14,463 nt of DNA from NCBI GenBank assembly GCA_964544345.1, contig CAZJBT010000048.1, positions 1-14,463 on the forward strand, read 5' to 3'. Origin of the DNA: CAKTOF01 sp964544345. GTDB taxonomy: Bacteria > Bacillota > Clostridia > Oscillospirales > Oscillospiraceae. Positions 6,619 to 12,983 of this stretch are shown here, in pieces (within the stretch, counting starts at the first letter, position 1; the number at the start of each line of letters is the position of its first letter). The notes beneath the pieces are model-generated. The model saw only the letters and a list, made by a program, of their open reading frames with translations. It had not been told where the DNA came from and ran no database searches. The translations under genes and the position numbers were made by a program.

Positions 6619-8259
6619 TCATTGGAACACGGCGTAGAGCGCAGCCGGTTCGTCGGCGCACATCATTTCAAAACTGACGAGCTTATCGGCATTGTAGACC
6701 GTCATATTGGCGCGTTCACAAATCGGGAGCATCCGGTACTCCCCAACGCCCCACTCCTGCATGGCCGCGAAGCCGGCAGCGCGGGATTCGTCGCCGCGCG
6801 TGTACTGCGCCTGCGTGAACGCTTCTACCCACGCATCGTCCTCCATGCCGCACGGGATCAGCGCAGAGTTCGGCCCGAGCGTATCGACCAGCAGACCCGG
6901 CTCGTTGATATACGCGCCGCCGTCGGACTGCTTGCACATAAAATCAGACTCCATGCTTTTGAACATCGGGATCGCGGTGGCCGCATCGTAGCTCTCGACC
7001 GAGATGTTGAAGCCGCCGGATGCAAGCGACGCCTGCAGCGCCTCGGCCAGCACCTGCATGTCCTGCGTGACGATCAGGCGGAGACTGATGCCATCCGGAT
7101 AGCCCGCCTCGGCCAACAGCGCCTTTGCGCCCTCCGGATCATAGGCCGGAATGCTGTCCGCCTGAGACTCATAGTATTTCACCGCCTTTGGGAGGATCGA
7201 GTCTGCCTCCATATACAGCGGGCCGTACATGGCGATCGCAACATTCTCGCGGTCAACAGATTTGAAGAATGCCTCGCGGACGCGGACGTCGTCAAACGCA
7301 GCGGTCTCCTCCGGAAGAACGACGGTCAGAACGTCCTTGATCGGGTTCACATAGTAGCCGGTGAATGCCGGGCACTCGCCGCTGAGCACGCGCTGCGCAT
7401 CTGTCGAGGAAATGCCGCAGGCAACATCGAGCGCGCCGGTCTCGAAGTCCATATACATGGTGGAAAGCTCGGAATAATATCTGTAGGTAGCCTCCGTGCA
7501 GACCGGAAGCTCACCCCAGTAGTCCTCCGCGGCTTTCAGCCTGTAGGTGACGTGCGATGCAGCGATGTTCTCCACACAGTAGTACGGGCCGGTGCCATTC
7601 GGGCTGGACATCCACTTGTCCGCGTCCGCCGGGGTTTCACCGACGTAGTCCTCCGCGCAGGCAATGCCCCACTCGATCATGTAAGAGACGACCGGGCCAT
7701 ACACCTGATTGAATTTGAACTCGATGTTGAAGTCGTCAAGAATGCTGGTGTTCTCCCAGTCGTAGCAGACAAAGTACGACGCGCGCATACCGGCCGCCCA
7801 GATGTCCCGATAGCTGTACAGGACATCCTCGGCGGTCATCTGCTGACCGTCCGTAAAATAGACGTCCTCGCGCAGCTTCACGCGGATCGTCGTGTCGTCT
7901 ATGTACTCATACGACTCGGCCAGCTTGCCCACGATCTCGCCGGTCTCCGGATCCTCGCGAAACAGCGGCTCATAGATCATTCTGACCTGGGTGCGCATCA
8001 CGGACGCGCTCAGGTCATGCGTCGTGTTGGCCGTGGCCACGCCGATGGTCAAAGAGTAATCCTTTGCACCGTCGCTGCCGCCTGCGTCAGTCGTTCCCGC
8101 GCCGTCTCCGTCGCTCTCCGATCCGTCGGAGGCAGTGCCGTTATCCTGGGTATCAGGCGTTTGCGATTCGGTCTCGCCGTCCGAGCCGCAGGCGGCCAGA
8201 ACGCCGAACACCATGGCCAGCGCAAGAAGCAGAGCCAGGATTTTGCTGATTCGTTTCAT
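6619..8259 (-). CDS. Family-5 solute-binding lipoprotein (SBP2), paralogue of SBP1
   Basis: This is an extracytoplasmic binding lipoprotein of the SBP_bac_5 family, 546 aa. The signal peptide ends in LAAC with lipid-anchored C24, followed by a long Gly/Ser/Asp/Thr-rich linker (25-66). Family hallmarks are KLREDVYFTDG near 128-138, NGTGPYY near 221-227, VRVREAFFKSVDR near 325-337 and YDPEGAKALLAEAGYPDG at 373-390. I set the start at 8259 because GGAGGG lies 6 nt upstream and the sequence then reads as a signal peptide; longer in-frame upstream sequence overlaps the preceding amidohydrolase gene. It is the last gene of the operon, 40 bp after amidohydrolase 1, with a terminator downstream. It aligns with SBP1 over the whole mature length at roughly 55-60% identity by eye. 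No permease or ATPase genes are adjacent. The ligand is unknown but probably related to that of SBP1. Confidence 0.93.
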   Translation of the reverse strand: MKRISKILALLLALAMVFGVLAACGSDGETESQTPDTQDNGTASDGSESDGDGAGTTDAGGSDGAKDYSLTIGVATANTTHDLSASVMRTQVRMIYEPLFREDPETGEIVGKLAESYEYIDDTTIRVKLREDVYFTDGQQMTAEDVLYSYRDIWAAGMRASYFVCYDWENTSILDDFNIEFKFNQVYGPVVSYMIEWGIACAEDYVGETPADADKWMSSPNGTGPYYCVENIAASHVTYRLKAAEDYWGELPVCTEATYRYYSELSTMYMDFETGALDVACGISSTDAQRVLSGECPAFTGYYVNPIKDVLTVVLPEETAAFDDVRVREAFFKSVDRENVAIAMYGPLYMEADSILPKAVKYYESQADSIPAYDPEGAKALLAEAGYPDGISLRLIVTQDMQVLAEALQASLASGGFNISVESYDAATAIPMFKSMESDFMCKQSDGGAYINEPGLLVDTLGPNSALIPCGMEDDAWVEAFTQAQYTRGDESRAAGFAAMQEWGVGEYRMLPICERANMTVYNADKLVSFEMMCADEPAALYAVFQ

Positions 8260-8299
8260 ATTGATCCCTCCATAATTTTTTTTGCACCCGTCGATGCGG

Positions 8300-9274
8300 T
8301 TATTCCAGATGAAGAAGGCGCTCGATATTCCCATGGAAGATGTTCTCCTCCTCATCCGAAGGAAGACCAAGAGCGCGGATCGTCTCAATGTTCGGTGCCA
8401 GCTCAGCCTCCGTCGGCAGAGGGAAATCCGTCCCGAACAAAACATGGTCTGCGCCGAAGTAATCGAGACACAGGCGGATCGCGGACGGGCAGTTCCCATA
8501 GTAGGCCGTATCCACATAGAACTTTTTCAGATTCTCGTAATACATATCCGTCAGCGTGCGATCCGGCTCGACATAGCTCGGATCATACTTGCTGGTCGTC
8601 TCGAACATGTCGCAGAAATATTGGGATTTCAGGCGCGTGTGGAACTGCGGAACAAAGGAGCCGCCATGGTGGGCGATGATCTTGAGGTCGGGATGCTCCT
8701 CAAATACGCCGGAGCAGGCCAGATGCAGCATCGCGTCCGCCGTGTCGGAAAGCATCTCCCAGCCGCCGCTGCCTGTGACCGGTTTGCGGCTCGAGATCAC
8801 CGGGCACGGATGCAGCCAGATCGGCAGGTCGAGCTCCGCCATCATGTCGAGCAAGGGTCGAAACTCCGGGGACGACGGCTCGTTTCCAAAGAAATCGCAC
8901 GGCAACAGGATCCCCTTCAGGCTGAGCCTGGTGATCGCACGCTCGGCCTCGCGCATGGCGCTCTCCACGCTGTGGATCGGCACGGCCGCGACCGACGCGG
9001 CGATCATGTCAGGGAACTGCGCTTCCAGCTCCGCCAGCGCGTCGTTGTAGATGCGTGCCAGATCCTCCATCGCCTCATCCGGCAGGCGGTGCTGAAACGG
9101 AAGCTGCATCGGAATACTGATGTTCTTTGTGCCGGGGAAGTCTGCGAGCAGCGCGCGGCGGTCGTTCATATCCGCCAGATAGCGCGGAATATTTTTGTGA
9201 TCGGTAATACCCAGATTCAGCAGCGCCCGGCAGTAGCTGTACGGCATCGTATGGGAATACGCGTCAATCATCAT
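8300..9274 (-). CDS. Amidohydrolase-2 family TIM-barrel metal enzyme (copy 1, ACMSD-like)
   Basis: This 324-aa cytoplasmic enzyme belongs to the amidohydrolase-2 family (Pfam Amidohydro_2, COG2159), which contains the decarboxylase ACMSD, gamma-resorcylate decarboxylase and several hydrolases/hydratases. Metal-site landmarks are IDAYSH (residues 3-8), WLHP with H155, AHHGG with H202/H203, and GTDFPLP with D283. The usual first-strand HxH is YxH here (Y6, H8), so one canonical metal ligand is missing. I chose the ATG at 9274 because AGAGGAG lies about 8 nt upstream and the protein then begins with strand 1; a second ATG follows directly. It is the middle gene of the operon, 35 bp after copy 2 and 40 bp before SBP2. 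The aligned copy 2 is about 62% identical with no gaps through residue 323. Likely chemistry is non-oxidative decarboxylation or hydrolysis/hydration of a small (perhaps unsaturated or aromatic) carboxylic compound; the substrate cannot be named. Confidence 0.9.
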   Translation of the reverse strand: MMIDAYSHTMPYSYCRALLNLGITDHKNIPRYLADMNDRRALLADFPGTKNISIPMQLPFQHRLPDEAMEDLARIYNDALAELEAQFPDMIAASVAAVPIHSVESAMREAERAITRLSLKGILLPCDFFGNEPSSPEFRPLLDMMAELDLPIWLHPCPVISSRKPVTGSGGWEMLSDTADAMLHLACSGVFEEHPDLKIIAHHGGSFVPQFHTRLKSQYFCDMFETTSKYDPSYVEPDRTLTDMYYENLKKFYVDTAYYGNCPSAIRLCLDYFGADHVLFGTDFPLPTEAELAPNIETIRALGLPSDEEENIFHGNIERLLHLE

Positions 9275-9309
9275 AAGCGTTCTCCTCTTTTCAAAAATTT
9301 CAGAAGGAC

Positions 9310-10281
9310 TCAAAGGCCGAGCAGCCGCTCGATATTTCCGTGGAATACCTTCTCCTCCTCCTCTTCGGACAGGTGGAGCGCCCGGATCGACTCGATGTTG
9401 GGCGCCACCTCCGCGTCAGTCGGCAGCGGGAAGTCCGTGCCGAACAGGACATGATCCGAGCCGAAGAAATCCAGGCTGGTTCGGATCTGCGGCGCACACA
9501 GGTTGTAATACGCCGTGTCGACATAGAACCTCTTCAGGTTTTCGTAATTCCGAAGCTGTTCCGTATGATCCGGCTCCACATAGTCCGGGGCATATTTCAG
9601 CGAGACGTCGCCGACGTCGTAGAAATACTGGGACTTCAGCCTTGTGTGGAACAGCGGGATATAGGTGCCGCCGTGATGGCAGACGATTTTCAGATTCGGG
9701 CACTCCTCGAAAATGCCGCAGCAGGCCAGATGCAGCATCACATCCGCCGTGTCGGAGAGCATCTCCCAGCCGCCGCCCTTTGGATTGAACGGGCGGCCGC
9801 AGATCGACGGGTTCGGATGCAGCCAAATCGGGCGATCAAGCTCCGCCATCAGTTGAAGCAGCGGTCGGAATTCCGGTGAAGCGGGATCCTTGCCGAAAAA
9901 GCTGCACGGGAGCATGATGCCCTTCAAGCCCAACTTCTTGACAGCATACTCGGCCTCGCGCAGGGCGCTGTCCACGCTGTGGATCGGAACCGTAGCAACG
10001 GCCGCAGCAATGATGTCCGCGTTCTGCTCAGCCAGCTCCGCCATGCCCTCGTTGAAAATGCGCGACATCCGGTCGAGCGTGTCCGGCTCCTTGTCATAGC
10101 TAAGGAACAGCTCCATCGGCGCGACAACATTTTTCAGTCCGGGAAACCGGCTCAGAAACTCTCTGCGCTCGTCCATATTGCTGAGATGGTGCGGAATGAA
10201 CGGATGATCCTGAATTCCCAGCTTACGCATCGTATCGATATAACTGCTCGGCGCCGCATGGGAATACGCGTCGATCATCAT
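9310..10281 (-). CDS. Amidohydrolase-2 family TIM-barrel metal enzyme (copy 2, ACMSD-like)
   Basis: This 323-aa enzyme is a tandem paralogue of the gene at 8300-9274 and the first gene of the operon. It carries the same landmarks at the same residue numbers: IDAYSH (Y6, H8), WLHP (H155), CHHGG (H202/H203) and GTDFPLP (D283). Residues 171-180 (GWEMLSDTAD) and 211-220 (FHTRLKSQYF) are identical in both copies. The two diverge most at about 9-20, 51-80, 161-170 and 221-229; some of these are probably loops around the active-site mouth, suggesting different substrates or a hetero-oligomer. The start ATG at 10281 follows AGAGGAG at about 8 nt and is again doubled (MM). The 35-bp gap to copy 1 and the lack of a terminator support co-transcription. 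The promoter is probably the one at 10350-10358. Confidence 0.9.
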   Translation of the reverse strand: MMIDAYSHAAPSSYIDTMRKLGIQDHPFIPHHLSNMDERREFLSRFPGLKNVVAPMELFLSYDKEPDTLDRMSRIFNEGMAELAEQNADIIAAAVATVPIHSVDSALREAEYAVKKLGLKGIMLPCSFFGKDPASPEFRPLLQLMAELDRPIWLHPNPSICGRPFNPKGGGWEMLSDTADVMLHLACCGIFEECPNLKIVCHHGGTYIPLFHTRLKSQYFYDVGDVSLKYAPDYVEPDHTEQLRNYENLKRFYVDTAYYNLCAPQIRTSLDFFGSDHVLFGTDFPLPTDAEVAPNIESIRALHLSEEEEEKVFHGNIERLLGL

Positions 10282-10349
10282 AAGCGATCTCCTCTTTTCT
10301 TTGTGATTATGTAGCAATGCAAGCCGTTAACGTCTTATTGAAATTGTAG

Positions 10350-10358
10350 ACTATAACA
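10350..10358 (-). promoter_or_regulatory. Probable extended -10 promoter of the amidohydrolase operon
   Basis: The minus strand reads TGTTATAGT (10358-10350), an extended -10 element (TGnTATAAT type). Transcription would begin near 10343 and give a leader of about 60 nt. No good -35 lies at 17 bp; a TTGCTT at 10375-10370 is only 14 bp away and belongs to the repeated element at 10368-10396. An activator-dependent promoter is therefore plausible. Confidence 0.5.
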
Positions 10359-10367
10359 AGCATAAAG

Positions 10368-10396
10368 AAAAGCAACGGCTTTTGTACGATCGTTCA
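10368..10396 (-). repeat. 29-bp repeated promoter element, copy A (upstream of amidohydrolases)
   Basis: This stretch matches 11590-11618 at 26 of 29 positions. Both copies have the 14-bp block AAAAGCAACGGCTT and the 10-bp block CGATCGTTCA on the plus strand, and mismatches are confined to the middle. It lies 10-12 bp upstream of the probable -10 region. Copy A contains the hairpin-like AAAAGC-N4-GCTTTT and a near-palindrome around ACGATCGT. Its placement suggests a shared regulator site, most simply for LysR2. Confidence 0.7.
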
Positions 10397-10429
10397 CTCG
10401 GCGTGATGGATCGCCTGGAGAAGGCCGAC

Positions 10430-10458
10430 AAAAAAGGCTCTGCCAACGGCAGAGCCTT
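10430..10458 (-). terminator. Rho-independent terminator of the LysR2 gene
   Basis: An 11-bp stem (10434-10444 with 10448-10458, AAGGCTCTGCC arm) with a 3-nt loop is followed on the minus strand by TTTTTT (10435-10430, partly in the stem). It lies 29 bp after the LysR2 stop codon and so separates LysR2 from the amidohydrolase operon, which then needs its own promoter. Confidence 0.85.
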
Positions 10459-10487
10459 TCAACGGGGATCCATGATAGTCCAAAGTG

Positions 10488-11471
10488 TCAGGCATCCTCT
10501 CCCGAGCCGACATCCGGCTCTCCCAACAGCACGCCTGTCGCATAATCATATGGAGCGGGCAGCACACCCGTTGCGATCGACAGCGCCGCACAGCGCCGCA
10601 CGAACGCCAGAAAGTCCGCCGCCTCGGGCGACAGCTTTCGATTCTTGAGGTAAGAAAGATACAGATGGCGGCGGCAAAACGGTTCTTCCAAGGGAACCGC
10701 CCGGACAAGACGGTCATGGTAATCCGGCCCGCCCGCGTTCGGCAGGCTGCTCCACCCGACCAGCGTAGATGCCTGCATCACCCAAGCTACGCTTCGAACG
10801 CCCAGCTCATCCGTCTCTTCGTGTCTGACTCTGGCGCGGAATCCCGCTCGCCCGCACACCGCGTCAAACCAGAGCCGCGCTCCATATCCCTCCGGGCAGG
10901 TCACAAAGGAATGCTTTTTCAGCTCGCTCAGGCAAACGCTCTTAGCGCCGGCATACGCATCCGACGCCGGAAGCAGCACAAAGGCCGGCTCATCGAGGAT
11001 CTTAAATGATTCAATGTTCGTGTCGTCCTGCGGGTCATAGGTAATGGTGAAATCGACCGCGCCGGATATCAGCTTGTTTTCGGTCGCAAAGCGCATGTCG
11101 GTCGACTGCAGAAACCGAACCTTCGGCCGGCTCTCCTGCAGATACCGTATCCTGAGGCGGTTGCTGTAATCCGCATCCTCCGAGGAGAGCGTGATGACCG
11201 CCAGCACCTGGCTCTTGCGCCGGATGATCTCCTGCTTTGCATGATCCAGGCTCGCCAGCGCGGGGGCGACCATGCTGGCAAAGGTTCGGCCGGCTTTTGT
11301 CATCCGGATGTTTCGTCCGTCCTTTTCGATCAGCTCCACGCCCAGCTCCTCTTCCAGCCGTGAGATTGCCATGCTGATGCCTGACTGGCTGATGTTCAGC
11401 GCCTGCGCGGCGTCTTTGATCTTCCCGCATTGTGAGACCATGACGAAATACTGCAATTGGGACAGCTCCAT
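10488..11471 (-). CDS. LysR-family transcriptional regulator (LysR2)
   Basis: This 327-aa regulator has an N-terminal winged helix-turn-helix (MELSQLQYFVMVSQCGKI, then AAQALNISQSGISMAISRLE, then LGVELIEKDGRNIRMTKAG, residues about 1-60). The linker helix and an effector-binding domain (about 90-300) follow. The ATG at 11471 has GGAGGAAGATCGG immediately upstream; in-frame sequence further upstream is the leader and is not protein-like. It lies directly upstream of, and in the same direction as, the amidohydrolase-SBP2 operon, but a terminator separates them, so it is likely transcribed alone and may act on both promoters. It is not a close copy of LysR1: only the general LysR pattern is shared. 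The C-terminal tail after about residue 300 is longer than in LysR1. Confidence 0.92.
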   Translation of the reverse strand: MELSQLQYFVMVSQCGKIKDAAQALNISQSGISMAISRLEEELGVELIEKDGRNIRMTKAGRTFASMVAPALASLDHAKQEIIRRKSQVLAVITLSSEDADYSNRLRIRYLQESRPKVRFLQSTDMRFATENKLISGAVDFTITYDPQDDTNIESFKILDEPAFVLLPASDAYAGAKSVCLSELKKHSFVTCPEGYGARLWFDAVCGRAGFRARVRHEETDELGVRSVAWVMQASTLVGWSSLPNAGGPDYHDRLVRAVPLEEPFCRRHLYLSYLKNRKLSPEAADFLAFVRRCAALSIATGVLPAPYDYATGVLLGEPDVGSGEDA

Positions 11472-11543
11472 TCCGATCTTCCTCCTCCCCAGGAGCCGCA
11501 GGCTCCGCGCCTTGTGATTCAGCCGCGAACCGCTCCCCAAATC

Positions 11544-11564
11544 TTAGTTTTATTTCCTAACTAA
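11544..11564. promoter_or_regulatory. Inverted repeat at the LysR2 start site, possible autoregulatory operator
   Basis: TTAGTT (11544-11549), a 9-nt spacer and AACTAA (11559-11564) form a perfect 6-bp-arm inverted repeat containing the T-N11-A pattern typical of LysR boxes. It covers the predicted transcription start just downstream of the -10 box at 11566-11571, a position expected to repress. Self-repression by LysR2 is an inference. Confidence 0.5.
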
Positions 11565-11565
11565 A

Positions 11566-11574
11566 ATTATACCA
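11566..11574 (-). promoter_or_regulatory. Extended -10 promoter of LysR2
   Basis: The minus strand reads TGGTATAAT (11574-11566), a perfect -10 box with the TGn extension. No good -35 lies at 17 bp; TTGCTT (11597-11592) is 20 bp upstream, inside the repeated element. Transcription would begin near 11559, about 90 nt before the LysR2 ATG. Confidence 0.65.
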
Positions 11575-11589
11575 CATAACAGATACAAA

Positions 11590-11618
11590 AAAAGCAACGG
11601 CTTGTGGCCGATCGTTCA
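11590..11618 (-). repeat. 29-bp repeated promoter element, copy B (upstream of LysR2)
   Basis: This is the second copy of the element at 10368-10396, 26/29 identical and in the same orientation relative to the downstream gene. The ends are conserved and the three mismatches fall at element positions 15, 18 and 19. It lies about 16-19 bp upstream of the extended -10 of LysR2, slightly further than copy A from its promoter. Confidence 0.7.
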
Positions 11619-11665
11619 GTTTCAGTGATCAATTGACACAAACCATTACAAACGTCCGGCAGAAC

Positions 11666-11710
11666 AAAAAAGTGCTCCGGAGGTTTGCCGTATCGCAAAC
11701 CTCCGGAGCA
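11666..11710 (-). terminator. Terminator of the riboflavin operon
   Basis: A perfect 16-bp stem (11673-11688 with 11695-11710, arm TGCTCCGGAGGTTTGC) with a 6-nt loop is followed on the minus strand by a T6 run (11671-11666). It lies about 90 bp after the stop of the HAD gene and insulates LysR2 from riboflavin-operon read-through. Confidence 0.9.
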
Positions 11711-11798
11711 TTTCTCTTTTCAGAGCTTGCCCTGCAAATACAATACGCGCAGACAGTAGTCCTGCAAGCGCTCACTAGGCAGGGTGTACCCAAAGCAA

Positions 11799-12455
11799 TC
11801 AACACAGCGTGTGGAGCTGCGCAGGGAGCTGCGTGATGCTCTGGATCATTCGATCTGCGCTGCTCCATTCTTCCGCGCCGCCGAAGCCGTAGGCGCAGGC
11901 GATCGAGAAGATGGAATGCACTTCGGCGACCTTGAGATCCGAGGCTCGATCCCCGATCATGACATACTGCCCTGGATGGCGCTGTCGGATCACGGTAAAG
12001 ATCTCCTCTTTGGGCGCAAATGCATAGTCTCCGCTGCAATAATAGCCGGAAAACCAGCGGTCGAGTTGGAAGGCGACCCGGTGCGCTGCGAGATACGCAG
12101 ACCCGCAGTTCAAGAGGATCACCATCTCAAGACCCTGCTCCTTCAGCACATCCAACGTCGCCTCCGTCCCGGGATAGAGTGTCGCTCCGCCGTCCTCGAT
12201 CGCCGCGATCATCCGGCTGCCGATCATGGCGCTGGCCTCATCCCTGACCGCCTCCGGAAGCTGCGGCATAAAGCGATCCCACATTTCCTGCGCCGTCATT
12301 CCCAGGTAGCCGGAAACCTCCTCATCCGCATACTCCCGCTCCTGCGCCCAGCCGCCGGACACAAGATAGCGATACGCGTCCCGGAACGCATTGCCGTACA
12401 GGCGCGCCGTATCGTGCAGCGTGCCGTCGTAGTCAAAAATCAGCGTGCGGATCAT
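11799..12455 (-). CDS. HAD-superfamily phosphatase, last gene of the riboflavin operon
   Basis: This 218-aa cytoplasmic HAD hydrolase of the phosphoglycolate-phosphatase-like group has motif I FDYDGT (nucleophile D8, acid/base D10), a cap domain (about 15-85), motif III lysine K149 and motif IV GDRASD (D169, D173). Motif II is odd: the Ser/Thr expected before N116 is L115 (ILLNCG). The start ATG overlaps the ribH stop as ATGA (4 bp), which implies translational coupling. Riboflavin synthesis needs a phosphatase that removes phosphate from 5-amino-6-(5-phosphoribitylamino)uracil, and in known bacteria this is done by HAD enzymes (YigB/YbjI in E. coli, YcsE/YitU in B. subtilis). The operon position makes this gene a good candidate. 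Alternatives are a general sugar-phosphate or nucleotide phosphatase riding in the operon. Confidence 0.85.
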   Translation of the reverse strand: MIRTLIFDYDGTLHDTARLYGNAFRDAYRYLVSGGWAQEREYADEEVSGYLGMTAQEMWDRFMPQLPEAVRDEASAMIGSRMIAAIEDGGATLYPGTEATLDVLKEQGLEMVILLNCGSAYLAAHRVAFQLDRWFSGYYCSGDYAFAPKEEIFTVIRQRHPGQYVMIGDRASDLKVAEVHSIFSIACAYGFGGAEEWSSADRMIQSITQLPAQLHTLC

Positions 12456-12925
12456 CCAAGCTGCCGCATCAGATTGACCATCTCAATGGCCGACAGCGCG
12501 CAATCATAGCCCTTGTTGCCCGCCTTGGAGCCGGCGCGCTCGATGGCCTGCTCGATGTTCTCCGTGGTCAGCACGCCGAACAGCACCGGCTTGCCGGTCT
12601 GCAGGCCGACCGAGGCGATGCCCTTGGACACCTCGGCGCAGACGCTCTCATAGTGGGTAGTGGAGCCGCGGATCACCGCGCCGACGCAGATGACCGCGTC
12701 ATATTGCTCCGAGCGCGCCATCTGCTGCGCCGCGACCGGGATCTCGAACGCGCCGGGAACCCAGCACGCGGTGATGGCCTCTGCCGCGACGCCGTGCCGG
12801 ACCAGTCCGTCCACAGCGCCGTCGAGCAGCTTCTGGACGATAAAGCTGTTGAAACGGGATGCGACGATGCCAACCCGCATTCCCTCAGGGGCGACGACGT
12901 TTCCTTCTAAAATCTGAATGCTCAT
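12452..12925 (-). CDS. ribH: 6,7-dimethyl-8-ribityllumazine synthase
   Basis: This 157-aa enzyme, normal for the family, joins 5-amino-6-ribitylaminouracil to 3,4-dihydroxy-2-butanone 4-phosphate to make lumazine, the penultimate riboflavin step. It usually forms pentamers or 60-mer capsids. Diagnostic motifs are VGIVASRFNSF near 18-28, WVPGAFEIPVAAQ near 55-67, GAVIRGSTTHYE with the catalytic His, VLFGVLTTENIEQA and the C-terminal KGYDCALSAIEM. The ATG is preceded by AGGAGGAATTACA. It lies 58 bp after ribBA, with a small hairpin in the gap, and overlaps the HAD gene by 4 bp. Confidence 0.97.
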   Translation of the reverse strand: MSIQILEGNVVAPEGMRVGIVASRFNSFIVQKLLDGAVDGLVRHGVAAEAITACWVPGAFEIPVAAQQMARSEQYDAVICVGAVIRGSTTHYESVCAEVSKGIASVGLQTGKPVLFGVLTTENIEQAIERAGSKAGNKGYDCALSAIEMVNLMRQLG

Positions 12926-12949
12926 TGTAATTCCTCCTATATCTGTTGC

Positions 12950-12963
12950 GCGGCATTTGCCGC
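12950..12963. other. Small intercistronic hairpin between ribBA and ribH
   Basis: GCGGC (12950-12954) and GCCGC (12959-12963) flank a 4-nt loop, 20 bp after the ribBA stop and 24 bp before the ribH ATG. There is no T-run, so it is not a terminator. It could mark a processing or mRNA-stability site, or be incidental. Confidence 0.35.
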
Positions 12964-12983
12964 TGTTTGACGGATCAGTTCAC

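Larger units (their letters stand above)
11472..11798. other. 327-bp intergenic region between LysR2 and the riboflavin operon
   Basis: No gene is supported here. From left to right it holds the LysR2 leader, an inverted repeat (11544-11564), an extended -10 promoter for LysR2 (11566-11574), copy B of the 29-bp repeat (11590-11618) and the riboflavin-operon terminator (11666-11710). In 11711-11798 (3' region of the HAD gene) I see nothing distinctive. Confidence 0.7.

Noticed and set aside
8260..8517. N-terminal extension of SBP2 into the amidohydrolase gene
   Set aside because: The extension overlaps the amidohydrolase coding region. A signal peptide with lipobox and a strong ribosome binding site fix the start at 8259.
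6496..8679. 727-aa plus-strand open frame over SBP2
   Set aside because: It is the antisense shadow of a GC-rich gene; the encoded protein is Arg/His-rich with no recognisable motif, while the minus strand encodes a clear lipoprotein with signal peptide.
5410..10346. Shared 10-mer CAATTTCAAT at 5410-5419 (plus) and 10346-10337 (minus) in two promoter regions
   Set aside because: A 10-bp match in AT-rich intergenic DNA is within chance expectation, and its position relative to the promoters differs (over the reductase -35 versus downstream of the amidohydrolase -10).
11633..11638. Plus-strand TTGACA as a -35 box
   Set aside because: No -10 box lies 16-18 bp downstream, and no plus-strand gene follows.
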